This document shows, in pieces, positions 6,891 to 14,688 of a DNA stretch of 64,000 bases. A program made the position numbers and the translations under genes. Position 1 is the stretch's first letter. Every line of letters begins with the position of its first letter. A model generated the notes under the pieces. That model searched no databases. It saw only the letters and a list, made by a program, of their open reading frames with translations, and was not told where the DNA came from. The DNA lies in NCBI RefSeq assembly GCF_025195125.1, contig NZ_JAMGSL010000009.1:5091-69090 (forward strand), given 5' to 3'. Origin of the DNA: Streptomyces sp. Je 1-79 (GTDB lineage: Bacteria > Actinomycetota > Actinomycetes > Streptomycetales > Streptomycetaceae).

Positions 6891-8306
6891 TCAGCGCCAG
6901 CGGCTGACCTCCACGTTCTCCAGGACGCCCAGCGCGTCGGGCACGAGGATCGCCGCCGAGTAGTACGCCGTGACGAGGTAGGAGATGATCGCCTGCTCGT
7001 CGATGCCCATGAAGCGGACCGACAGGCTCGGCTCGATCTCGTCCGGGATGCCCGTCTGGTGCAGGCCGATCACGCCCTGGTCGGACTCGCCCGTACGCAT
7101 ACAGATGATCGACGTGGTCCGCGCGTCCGAGACGGGGATCTTGTTGCACGGGTAGATGGGCACACCGCGCCAGGTCGGGATCCGGTTGCCGTTGATCTCG
7201 ATGGACTCGGGGACGAGCCCGCGCCGGTTGCACTCGCGCCCGAAGGCGGCGATCGCACGGGGGTGGGCGAGGAACATCTTGGAGCCCCGGCGGCGCGAGA
7301 GGAGCTCGTCCATGTCGTCCGGGCTGGGCACCCCGTCGTGGGGCTGGATGCGCTGCCCGTAGTCGCAGTTGGAGAGCAGACCGAACTCGCGGTTGTTGAT
7401 CAGCTCGTGCTCCTGGCGCTCGCGCAGCGCCTCGACCGTGAGCCGCAACTGCTGCTCGGTCTGGTTCATCGGCTGGTTGTAGAGGTCGGCGACCCGGCTG
7501 TGGACCTTCAGCACCGTCTGGGCGACCGACAGTTCGTACTCGCGCGGCGAGCCGTCGTAGTCCACGTACGTGTGCGGGACGACCGCCTCGCCGACGTGTC
7601 CGGCGGAGAGGTCGATGGCGGCCTCGCCGTACTTGTTGGTGCGCTGGTGGGGCAGCGCGGCGACGCCGGCGAGATGTTCGGCGAGCGAGGTGGCCCGCTC
7701 GGCCAGGTTGCGCACGTCGTCACGGGTCAGTTCGAGGACGGTGCAGGTGGTGGCCGCGCGGGCGGTCCACTCCCAGGTGGTGTCCTCGTGGATCAGCGCG
7801 CCGTCGCCGAAGTACGCGCCGTCGGCGAGGACTCCGAGGACCGCCTCGTCGCCGTACGGCCCCTCGCCGATCTGCTCGACCTTGCCGTGCGCCAGGAGGT
7901 GGACGCGGTCGGTGCGCTCGCCGGCGGTGGCGATGACCTCTCCGGCCGCGTACTCGCGCTGGCGGCAGCGCGAGGCGAGTTCGGTGAGGGCCTCCTCGTC
8001 CTCGTAGCCGCGCAGCGCCGGGAGTTCGCCGAGCTCGGCCGGGATCACCGCGACACGCTCTCCGGTCTGGACGAAGGTGACGCGGCCGTCACCCACGGAG
8101 TAGCTGAGCCTCCGGTTCACCCGGTACGTACCGCCCTGGACCTGCACCCACGGCAGCATCCGCAGCAGCCACCGAGAGGTGATCTCCTGCATCTGCGGCG
8201 CCGACTTGGTGGTCGTCGCCAGGTTCCGCGCGGCGGCGGTACCGAGACTCTGCTGCGGGGCTGACTGTTCCGCGCGGACCTCGTCGCCAACCGAACCAAC
8301 GGACAT
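6891..8306 (-). CDS. eshA: EshA, family 2B encapsulin shell protein with cNMP-binding insert
   Basis: A 471-residue protein matching EshA. Residues 1-35 are a flexible N-terminal arm, then SRWLLRMLPWVQVQGGTYRVNRR begins the HK97-type shell fold. A cyclic-nucleotide-binding domain is inserted at about 95-225; its phosphate cassette reads GAYFGDGALIHEDTTWEWTARA, close to the canonical FGE-x-AL...RA. The shell fold resumes with NKYGEAAIDL and ends ALGVLENVEVSRWR. The product should assemble into a cytosolic protein cage. EshA proteins affect growth and antibiotic production in Streptomyces. ATG at 8306 with a GAGGGAG ribosome site. Confidence 0.92.
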   Translation of the reverse strand: MSVGSVGDEVRAEQSAPQQSLGTAAARNLATTTKSAPQMQEITSRWLLRMLPWVQVQGGTYRVNRRLSYSVGDGRVTFVQTGERVAVIPAELGELPALRGYEDEEALTELASRCRQREYAAGEVIATAGERTDRVHLLAHGKVEQIGEGPYGDEAVLGVLADGAYFGDGALIHEDTTWEWTARAATTCTVLELTRDDVRNLAERATSLAEHLAGVAALPHQRTNKYGEAAIDLSAGHVGEAVVPHTYVDYDGSPREYELSVAQTVLKVHSRVADLYNQPMNQTEQQLRLTVEALRERQEHELINNREFGLLSNCDYGQRIQPHDGVPSPDDMDELLSRRRGSKMFLAHPRAIAAFGRECNRRGLVPESIEINGNRIPTWRGVPIYPCNKIPVSDARTTSIICMRTGESDQGVIGLHQTGIPDEIEPSLSVRFMGIDEQAIISYLVTAYYSAAILVPDALGVLENVEVSRWR

Positions 8307-8581
8307 GGAACTCCCTCTCGATGTGAATGACCTGCGAGAGGAAGCCTGTCAGTACGGAGAGTGCCTGCGCCATTACACAAATGAGTGGGAGTGATCGGCT
8401 TCCGGCTGGGCATGTCACCCGGTTTCCACTCGAACAGCTCAGCCCGGCCGCCCTGTGGCCCGATGTCCGGAACGACTCGCACACGGTCCGAACGGATGGA
8501 CCGGAGGGGATTGCTCCGGTACTCCGGTGTTCCGGGCACTTCGGTCCCCGTCCCGTTCCGCTTATCCCGAAGGAGGCGGTC
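8307..8581. other. Divergent promoter region, eshA / amidase
   Basis: A 275-base non-coding spacer between the divergent eshA and amidase genes. It must carry both promoters. I see an AT-richer stretch (CATTACACAAATGAGTGG near 8370-8390) but no hexamer pair or clear palindrome I would defend. Confidence 0.4.
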
Positions 8582-9172
8582 ATGGCTCCACCCATGTCAC
8601 CGAGCAGATTCCTCGACGCCCTCCGCGACGAGGGCCTCTCGGTCGTCCAGGTCGGCGACTGGCGTACGCACAACCGCAATCACAAGGGCCCCTGGGGCCC
8701 GGTCCACGGCGTGATGATCCATCACACGGTCACCCGCGGCACCGCGAACACCGTCCGGCTCTGCCGGGACGGCCACGCGGCCCTTCCCGGACCGCTCTGC
8801 CACGGCGTGATCGCCAAGGACGGCACGGTCCACCTCGTCGGCTACGGCCGTGCCAACCACGCGGGGGCCGGCGACGACGAGGTCCTGCGCGCGGTCATCG
8901 CGGAGAAGCGTCTCCCTCCGGACAACGAGGCCACGACCGACGGCAACCGGCACTTCTACGGATTCGAATGCGAGAACCTCGGGGACGGGAAGGACCCGTG
9001 GCCGAAGGTCCAGCTGGAGGCCATCGAGAAGGCCGCCGCGGCGGTCTGCCGGGTGCACGGCTGGACCCAGCGCTCGGTGATCGGCCACCTGGAGTGGCAG
9101 CCGGGGAAGGTCGACCCCCGCGGCTTCACGATGGCCTCGATGCGCGAACGGATCGGGGAGCGCCTCCGGTAG
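8582..9172 (+). CDS. N-acetylmuramoyl-L-alanine amidase (Amidase_2/PGRP fold)
   Basis: A 196-residue peptidoglycan amidase that should cleave between MurNAc and L-Ala. The fold is recognisable from VMIHHTVTRG (zinc ligand His near 47), PLCHGVIAKDGTVHLVGYGRANHAG, and the C-terminal GHLEWQPGKVDPRGF with the second zinc histidine at 169, Lys176 and Asp178. There is no signal peptide or cell-wall-binding domain, so it resembles phage-type endolysins. AGGAGG at 8571-8576 with five-base spacing fixes the ATG at 8582. It stands alone and I see no other phage gene nearby. Confidence 0.9.
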   Translation: MAPPMSPSRFLDALRDEGLSVVQVGDWRTHNRNHKGPWGPVHGVMIHHTVTRGTANTVRLCRDGHAALPGPLCHGVIAKDGTVHLVGYGRANHAGAGDDEVLRAVIAEKRLPPDNEATTDGNRHFYGFECENLGDGKDPWPKVQLEAIEKAAAAVCRVHGWTQRSVIGHLEWQPGKVDPRGFTMASMRERIGERLR

Positions 9173-9225
9173 CCGCCGCGCCCGCGGTGTGTGCCCGACC
9201 GCACTGCCCGACCGCACGCCCCAGC

Positions 9226-9275
9226 GGCCCGTGCCGGGGCCCGTACCGGGGCCCGTATCGGGAGCCCGTACCGGG
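9226..9275. repeat. Short GC-rich tandem repeat upstream of the ACC deaminase-like gene
   Basis: Four copies of a 12-13 bp unit (GGCCCGTACCGG and variants) lie head to tail immediately before the gene at 9311. Each unit contains an internal dyad (CCCGTACCGGG). It may be replication-slippage sequence; a regulatory role is not shown. Confidence 0.7.
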
Positions 9276-9310
9276 AGCGCCCGCGGCGGGCCGGCGGGGA
9301 CAATGGCCGG

Positions 9311-10204
9311 GTGAACGCGTTCGACCTCTCCCGCCTGCGGCCCCGGCTCCCTTCCCCCCTGGAGCCGGTCGAGGACGAGCGCTTCACCCGGCGCGGCCTG
9401 CGGCTGCTGCTCAAGCGCGACGACCTGATCCACCCGGACCTGCCGGGCAACAAGTGGCGCAAGCTGGCGCTCAACCTCCGGGAGGGCGACGGCCGTCCGG
9501 TGCTGACCTTCGGCGGTGCCTACTCCAACCATCTGCGCGCGACGGCCGCCGCCGGACGGCTCCTCGGCTTCGACACGATCGGGGTCGTCCGCGGGCAGGA
9601 GCTGGCCGACCGGCCCCTGAACCCCTCGCTGGCGCGGTGCGCGGCGGACGGGATGCGGCTGGTGTTCGTGGACCGTGCCACGTACCGGGCGAAGGCGGAC
9701 CCGGAGGTACTGGCCGGGCTGCTCGCGCGGTCCCCTTCGGGGACGTACGTCGTCCCCGAGGGCGGCAGCAACGCGCTCGCCGTCGAGGGCTGTACGGAGC
9801 TCGGCCGCGAGCTGCGCGGTGCGGCCGACGTGGTCGCCGTCGCCTGCGGCACAGGGGGCACGCTCGCGGGCCTGGCGGCCGGTCTCGGCCCCGGGCAGCG
9901 TGCGCTCGGCGTCCCGGTCCTCAGGGGCGGCTTCCTGGGCGAGGAGATACGGAACCTCCAGCGCGCCGCGTTCGGCGGCCCACGGGGCGCGTGGAGCCTC
10001 GACGAGCGCTTCCACGGCGGCGGTTACGCCCGTACGGACCCGGCCCTCGACGCGTTCGCCGAGGAGTTCGAGGCGTGGCATGGACTCGCCATCGAGCGAC
10101 TGTATGTCGCCAAAATGCTCTACGGACTTGTCACCCTCGCCGAGGAGGGCGCGTTCGCCCCGGGCACGACCGTCGCCGCGGTGATCACCGGCGCCCCTTC
10201 GTGA
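9311..10204 (+). CDS. ACC deaminase/D-cysteine desulfhydrase-like PLP enzyme
   Basis: A 297-residue type II PLP enzyme. The cofactor lysine lies in LPGNKWRKL (Lys48), followed by TFGGAYSNHLRATAAAG, the substrate and phosphate-binding loop of this family, and VACGTGGTLAGLAAGL, the PLP phosphate-cup glycines. It would deaminate 1-aminocyclopropane-1-carboxylate or desulfhydrate D-cysteine; which one is not decidable by eye. The GTG at 9311 gives a natural N-terminus (VNAFDLSRLRPRLPSP). Upstream in-frame codons fall in a tandem repeat. Its last codons run into another repeat array. Confidence 0.85.
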   Translation: MNAFDLSRLRPRLPSPLEPVEDERFTRRGLRLLLKRDDLIHPDLPGNKWRKLALNLREGDGRPVLTFGGAYSNHLRATAAAGRLLGFDTIGVVRGQELADRPLNPSLARCAADGMRLVFVDRATYRAKADPEVLAGLLARSPSGTYVVPEGGSNALAVEGCTELGRELRGAADVVAVACGTGGTLAGLAAGLGPGQRALGVPVLRGGFLGEEIRNLQRAAFGGPRGAWSLDERFHGGGYARTDPALDAFAEEFEAWHGLAIERLYVAKMLYGLVTLAEEGAFAPGTTVAAVITGAPS

Positions 10205-10372
10205 CGGCCGACCCCGGCACCGGCGCCCCCGCCTGACGCCGGCCCGAAACCCCGCGCCCGTCGTGACGAGCGGTCCGGAACCGGCGCCCGTCCTGACGCC
10301 CGGCCCGGAACCCGGCGTCCCGTCGTGACAAGCGGTCGTGACGTCCGGTGCCCCGTCGGGACCAGCGGGCGT
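10191..10372. repeat. Five to six copies of a 30-32 bp imperfect repeat
   Basis: Copies begin at about 10191, 10223, 10254, 10284 and 10315 and follow GCGCCC-G-TCGTGACG-CCGG-CCGGAACCC, with a weaker sixth copy near 10348. The first copy includes the TGA stop of the PLP-enzyme gene, so the array begins inside the coding end and continues to just before the convergent antiporter gene. This is a minisatellite-like structure. I see no strong single hairpin. Confidence 0.75.
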
Positions 10373-10390
10373 CACGGCCGGCGCCCGGGC

Positions 10391-11986
10391 TCAGGGCATG
10401 CCCTCGCGGTACGCCGCCGCCTCCTCCAGGTCGAGGCGGCGCAGCAGCGTGCGCAGCATCTCGTCGTCGATGCGGCGCTCGTCCCTGAGCCGGACGAACA
10501 CCTCGCGTTCGGATTCGATCATCTCGCGGGAGAGCCGGCGATAGGTGTCGTCGGCCGTCTCGCCCGTGACCTCGTCGACCGCGCCGAGCCGCTCCCACAC
10601 CGCGTTGCGGCGCCGTTCGAGGACCGTGCGGAGCCGGTCGGCCAGCGGCTGCGGCAGGGTGTTGTGCCCGTCCTCCAGCAGGGCGTCGAGGCGCTCCTCC
10701 GCCGCCCGGGACGCCTCGCTCTGCGCCTGGGCCTCCGCCAGGATCTCCGCGTAGGTGTCGCGGCCGGGGAGCTTCAGGAACCGGATCAGCGGCGGCAGGG
10801 TGAGCCCCTGGACGACGAGCGTCCCGATCACGGTGGTGAAGGTGAGGAAGAGGACGAGGTTGCGGGCGGGGAACTCCACCCCGTGCGTCATGACCGGGAT
10901 GGAGAAGGCGATGGCCAGGGAGACCACGCCCCGCATGCCGGCCCAGCCGACGATCAGCGGGGCCTTCCAGTCCACCCCAGGCTCCCGTTCCCTGACCCTC
11001 TGCGACATCCACCGCGGCAGGAAGGTGGCGGGGTAGACCCAGACGAAGCGGACGACGACCACGGCCACGAAGACCCCGACGGCGTACCCGGCCGCCTCCC
11101 CGATCCCGTACTGCCCGAGGCCCTGGACGACGTACGGCAGCTGAAGGCCGATGAGGGCGAAGACGGCGGACTCCAGGATGAAGGCGACCATCTTCCACAC
11201 GGCCTCCTCCTGGAGGCGGGTCGCGAAGTCCACCTGCCAGTTGCGGTGTCCGAGGAAGAGGCCGACGACGACCACGGCGAGGACACCGGAGGCGCCGACC
11301 TCCTCCGCCGCCGCGTAGGCGACGAAGGGGATCAGGAGCGAGAGGGTGTTCTGCAGCAGGGGCTCGCCGAGCCGGCAGCGGAGCCAATGGATGGGGGCCA
11401 TCAGGACGAGGCCCACGCCGATCCCGCCGATCGACGCGAGCGCGAACTCGCCGAGGCCGCCCGCCCAGCTGACGCCCTCTCCGACCGCCGCGGCGAGCGC
11501 GACCTTGAAGGCGGTGATGGCGGTGGCGTCGTTCACCAGGGACTCGCCCTGGAGGATGGTGGTGATCCGGTGGGGCAGGCCGAGCTTGCGGGCGATCGCC
11601 GTCGCCGCGACGGCGTCCGGCGGCGCGACGACAGCGCCCAGCACGAGCGCGGCGGTCAGCGGGAGGTCGGGGACGAGGACGTACGCCAGCCAGCCGACCG
11701 CGACCGTGGCGAAGAGGACGTACCCGACCGAGAGCAGGGCGACGGGCCGGATGTTGGCCCGCAGATCGAGGTACGAGGAGTCCACCGCCGCCGTGTAGAG
11801 GAGGGGCGGCAGGATGAGCGGAAGGATGATGTGCGGGTCGAGGGTGTAGTCCGGGACGCCGGGGACGTACGAGGCGGCGAGACCGACGGCCACCAGGAGC
11901 AGCGGCGCGGGCACCGGTGTCCGGCGGGCCGCTCCGGCCACCGCGGCGCTCGCCGCGACGAGTGCCACCAGCTGCAGTGCGTCCAT
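10391..11986 (-). CDS. CPA1-family Na+/H+ antiporter
   Basis: A 531-residue membrane protein with about 11-12 transmembrane helices in residues 1-400 and a helical cytosolic tail of about 130 residues rich in Glu and Arg. VVAPPDAVAATAI, with ESLVNDATAITAF, carries the conserved acidic transport residues of the NhaP/NHE family; GWAGMRGVVSLAIA is the conserved helix near the end. It exchanges cytosolic Na+ (or K+) for H+. The ATG at 11986 (MDALQLVAL) starts at the first helix. It is divergent from the small zinc-finger gene, with 47 bases between the starts. Confidence 0.9.
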   Translation of the reverse strand: MDALQLVALVAASAAVAGAARRTPVPAPLLLVAVGLAASYVPGVPDYTLDPHIILPLILPPLLYTAAVDSSYLDLRANIRPVALLSVGYVLFATVAVGWLAYVLVPDLPLTAALVLGAVVAPPDAVAATAIARKLGLPHRITTILQGESLVNDATAITAFKVALAAAVGEGVSWAGGLGEFALASIGGIGVGLVLMAPIHWLRCRLGEPLLQNTLSLLIPFVAYAAAEEVGASGVLAVVVVGLFLGHRNWQVDFATRLQEEAVWKMVAFILESAVFALIGLQLPYVVQGLGQYGIGEAAGYAVGVFVAVVVVRFVWVYPATFLPRWMSQRVREREPGVDWKAPLIVGWAGMRGVVSLAIAFSIPVMTHGVEFPARNLVLFLTFTTVIGTLVVQGLTLPPLIRFLKLPGRDTYAEILAEAQAQSEASRAAEERLDALLEDGHNTLPQPLADRLRTVLERRRNAVWERLGAVDEVTGETADDTYRRLSREMIESEREVFVRLRDERRIDDEMLRTLLRRLDLEEAAAYREGMP

Positions 11987-12033
11987 CCCTCGGTCCCCGT
12001 CCCCGGCTCGTTCCACCACGTAACCTGGCCATC

Positions 12034-12294
12034 ATGAGCGAGTGCCCGCACGTTGCCGAAATGCCGCGCCCCGAACCGGTGCCGGTGACCGACACCTGCC
12101 CCGAGTGCCTGGCCGACGGCACGCACCCCGTCCAGCTGCGGCTCTGCCTCAGCTGTGGGCACGTGGGATGCTGCGACTCGTCCGCGGGGCGGCACGCCAC
12201 CGGGCACTTCTCGACGACCGGTCACCCGGTGATGCGGACCTTCGAGCCGAACGAACGCTGGCGGTGGTGCTTCGTGGACGGTTCGATCGTCTGA
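12034..12294 (+). CDS. UBP-type zinc-finger protein
   Basis: An 86-residue protein with a UBP/PAZ-type zinc finger: C-x2-C at 22-25, C-x2-C at 38-41, CC at 46-47 and a HATGHFSTTGH histidine cluster. Eukaryotic relatives bind ubiquitin C-termini; the bacterial role is unknown. It begins 47 bases from the divergent antiporter start, so the promoters must overlap. Confidence 0.8.
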   Translation: MSECPHVAEMPRPEPVPVTDTCPECLADGTHPVQLRLCLSCGHVGCCDSSAGRHATGHFSTTGHPVMRTFEPNERWRWCFVDGSIV

Positions 12295-12363
12295 GGGGTG
12301 GGTACGACAATCCTCCGCCGGTCGCTCGCAATTGGGCCCCGCAGACCTCTAGCCACTGTCCGT

Positions 12364-12505
12364 ACTCATGGCCTTACCATGAGTGACAGACGGGGGCCGG
12401 GTCCCGACCGGGGTCCACGGCGACACGGCAGCATGGATCGCGATAGCGTCACGGCGGATTGCGCAACCGACTGCGTACCGCCCGGTTCGGGGGCTTTCTC
12501 CCCCG
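12364..12505. promoter_or_regulatory. Structured leader of ushX-sigH
   Basis: ACTCATGG (12364-12371) and CCATGAGT (12377-12384) form a perfect 8-bp dyad around CCTTA, and the right arm runs on into GAGTGACAG. A second dyad, CGGGGG-CTTTCT-CCCCCG, lies at 12488-12505 just before the ushX ribosome site. In S. coelicolor the sigH promoters are under developmental and stress control, including BldD, so the first dyad is a candidate regulator site. The specific factor is not identified from sequence. Confidence 0.45.
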
Positions 12506-12541
12506 GGCCCCGAATGAGCTTGTGCCACCTTGGAGGTGAGG

Positions 12542-12955
12542 GTGTCCCAGATCGCAGGCGAGCCCGGGTCCCAGGACTTCGTGGAAGTCCGGCTGCCCGC
12601 TGAGGGTGCCTACCTGTCCGTGCTGCGTACGGCCACGGCCGGCCTCGCGGCGCGCTTGGACTTCACCCTCGACGAGATCGAGGACTTGCGGATCGCGGTC
12701 GACGAGGCGTGCGCCATCCTGCTCCAGCAGGCCGTACCGGGTTCCGTCCTCAGCTGTGTCTTCCGGCTGGTCGACGACTCGCTCGACGTGACGGTGTCGG
12801 CGCCGACGACGGACGGGCGGGCTCCGGAACGGGACACCTTCGCCTGGACGGTGCTCTCCGCGCTGGCCGGAAAGGTCGAGTCGTCCGTGGCGGACGACAA
12901 AACCGTCTCCATCAGCCTGTACAAACAGCGCGGCGCGGGGCCAGGCCCGGCGTGA
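12542..12955 (+). CDS. ushX: UshX/PrsH-like anti-sigma factor (RsbW family)
   Basis: A 137-residue GHKL-fold protein in the place of the S. coelicolor anti-sigma factor UshX (PrsH). It should bind and hold SigH until released by an anti-anti-sigma factor. The helix DEIEDLRIAVDEACAILLQQ matches the RsbW N-box region, but the usual asparagine after the glutamate is missing and no G-x-G ATP lid is visible, so kinase activity is doubtful. The GTG at 12542 follows GGAGGTGAG; a TTG at 12530 would overlap that site. Its TGA overlaps the sigH GTG (GTGA), giving translational coupling. Confidence 0.88.
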   Translation: MSQIAGEPGSQDFVEVRLPAEGAYLSVLRTATAGLAARLDFTLDEIEDLRIAVDEACAILLQQAVPGSVLSCVFRLVDDSLDVTVSAPTTDGRAPERDTFAWTVLSALAGKVESSVADDKTVSISLYKQRGAGPGPA

Positions 12956-14022
12956 GGAGCGGGGACGCGACGGCCGGCATCCCTGAGCAGCAGGCGCGGC
13001 CGCATCCGGAGGTCGAGATCGAGGTCGCTACGGAGCAGGCGGTCCAGATGAGCGAGCACGAGCAGCACAACGAGGTCCTCAAGGGTGCCGAGGAGGCGCC
13101 GGGGACCCACGAGGAGTCCCCGGAGGCCAAGGCCTCCGAGGACTCCGAGGGTTCCGAGGACTCCCTGCGGTCCAAGGCCGCGGAGGCCTCCGAGCACACC
13201 GCGGCCACCGAGCACACCGCGGCCACCGAGCACTCCGCGGTCACCGAGCCGCGGGAGGCTCCGGATCCGCACGACCGGAGCGGGGCGCGGGCGCTCTTCG
13301 TCAAGCTGCGCGAGCTTCCGGAGGGCTCCCCCGAGAAGGCGGAGCTGCGCAATCAGCTGGTACGGATGCACCTGCCGCTGGTCGAGCACCTGGCCCGGCG
13401 GTTCCGTAACCGGGGCGAGCCGCTCGACGACCTGACACAGGTCGCGACGATCGGTCTGATCAAGTCGGTGGACCGCTTCGACCCGGAGCGGGGCGTCGAG
13501 TTCTCGACGTACGCGACACCGACGGTCGTCGGCGAGATCAAGCGGCACTTCCGGGACAAGGGCTGGGCGGTGCGCGTGCCGCGCCGGCTCCAGGAGCTGC
13601 GGCTGTCGCTGACGACGGCGACGGCGGAGCTGTCCCAGCTGCACGGCCGCTCACCGACGGTGCACGAGCTCGCCGAGCGGCTCGGGATCTCGGAGGAAGA
13701 GGTCCTGGAGGGCCTGGAATCGGCGAACGCCTACTCGACGCTCTCCCTGGACGTGCCGGACACGGACGACGAGTCCCCGGCGGTCGCGGACACGCTCGGC
13801 GCGGAGGACGAGGCCCTTGAGGGGGTCGAGTACCGAGAGTCGCTCAAGCCGCTCCTGGAGGACCTGCCGCCCCGGGAGAAGCGGATCCTGCTGCTGCGGT
13901 TCTTCGGCAACATGACCCAGTCGCAGATCGCGCAGGAGGTCGGCATCTCGCAGATGCACGTCTCCCGTCTGCTGGCGCGCACACTGGCGCAGCTGCGGGA
14001 GAAGCTCCTCGTCGAGGAGTAG
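12952..14022 (+). CDS. sigH: Stress/differentiation sigma factor SigH (SigB/SigF type)
   Basis: A 356-residue sigma factor. Residues 1-110 are an acidic, low-complexity extension with three copies of EHTAAT-like repeats. Region 2 starts near RNQLVRMHLPLVEHLARRF and contains DDLTQVATIGLIKSVDRFDPERG; region 3 is TVHELAERLGISEEEVLEGL; region 4 is RIL-LLRFFGNMTQSQIAQEVGISQMHVSRLLART. The GTG at 12952 overlaps the ushX stop. A second possible start is the ATG at 13048 (MSEHEQHNEV). S. coelicolor SigH is made as several size forms, which fits the long N-terminus with spare starts. It controls osmotic/heat stress and septation genes. Confidence 0.92.
   Translation: MRSGDATAGIPEQQARPHPEVEIEVATEQAVQMSEHEQHNEVLKGAEEAPGTHEESPEAKASEDSEGSEDSLRSKAAEASEHTAATEHTAATEHSAVTEPREAPDPHDRSGARALFVKLRELPEGSPEKAELRNQLVRMHLPLVEHLARRFRNRGEPLDDLTQVATIGLIKSVDRFDPERGVEFSTYATPTVVGEIKRHFRDKGWAVRVPRRLQELRLSLTTATAELSQLHGRSPTVHELAERLGISEEEVLEGLESANAYSTLSLDVPDTDDESPAVADTLGAEDEALEGVEYRESLKPLLEDLPPREKRILLLRFFGNMTQSQIAQEVGISQMHVSRLLARTLAQLREKLLVEE
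13192..13245. repeat. In-frame 18-bp triplication in sigH
   Basis: Three head-to-tail 18-bp units encode EHTAAT, EHTAAT and EHSAVT in the acidic N-terminal extension. The first two are identical; the third differs at three bases. Length changes would stay in frame. Confidence 0.85.
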
Positions 14023-14158
14023 CGGGCGGTCGCCATACGGGCGGTCACCCCACGGGCGGCCTTGAGGCGGCCGCCTCGACGCGGCCGCCTTGTCAGGGGC
14101 CGCCTCGCCAGGTCACGGCCGCCCCGTCACGGCCGCCTCGCCCGTCACACCCGCTTCG
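14023..14158. repeat. GC-rich spacer with repeated GGCCGCC boxes
   Basis: Between convergent sigH and a membrane-protein gene, GGCCGCC recurs several times, including the perfect 14-bp palindrome GAGGCGGCCGCCTC at 14064-14077. The block could fold in many registers and probably ends transcription from both sides. No gene is visible. Confidence 0.55.
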
Positions 14159-14572
14159 TCACGCCTCGCCGCGGCGGCCGATGCCCAGTGCCTCGGTCGT
14201 CGCGGGGTTGACCAGGAGGGCCAGGCCGCCGACGGCGAGGACGGCGAGGGCGATGCCGGCCGGGATCATGGCGCTGTTCGCCTGGAGCAGCTGCCAGGCG
14301 ACCGGCAGGGCCAGGATCTGGGTGATGATCGCCGGCCCGCGGCTCCAGCTCCGGCGCAGCAGCAGGCCGCGCGCGGCGACACCCGGGATCAGACCGAGCG
14401 CGATCAGCGTCGCCCCGCCCATGAGGGCCTGCGTCAGCCCGTCGGGGTCGCCGGTGAACGCCGTCACGAGCACGTACACGCCCCCGATCACCAGCGCGAG
14501 GGCTTCGATTCCGGCCACCGCGGCCGCCGCGGTCAACCGGACGGGTCGGGGGCTCTGCTCCGTACTGCTCAT
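14159..14572 (-). CDS. Small integral membrane protein, unknown function
   Basis: A 137-residue protein with four predicted transmembrane segments (about residues 15-35, 47-65, 75-95 and 100-118) and a charged C-terminus ending GIGRRGEA. No family motif. The ATG at 14572 (MSSTEQSPRPVRL) is chosen since earlier in-frame starts read through low-complexity sequence. It is divergent from the lipid kinase gene and keeps this position in the syntenic S. coelicolor region as I remember it. Confidence 0.7.
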   Translation of the reverse strand: MSSTEQSPRPVRLTAAAAVAGIEALALVIGGVYVLVTAFTGDPDGLTQALMGGATLIALGLIPGVAARGLLLRRSWSRGPAIITQILALPVAWQLLQANSAMIPAGIALAVLAVGGLALLVNPATTEALGIGRRGEA

Positions 14573-14688
14573 ACCAGGCAGGGTAGCCGGGCCCATGGCG
14601 CGGGCCGGGGGCCAGGGGCCGTCCGACGGGGCGTCCGCCAGGTGGCCACGACTGGGATCGGTACCGCCGGGTAGGTACGCTGGCGGCC

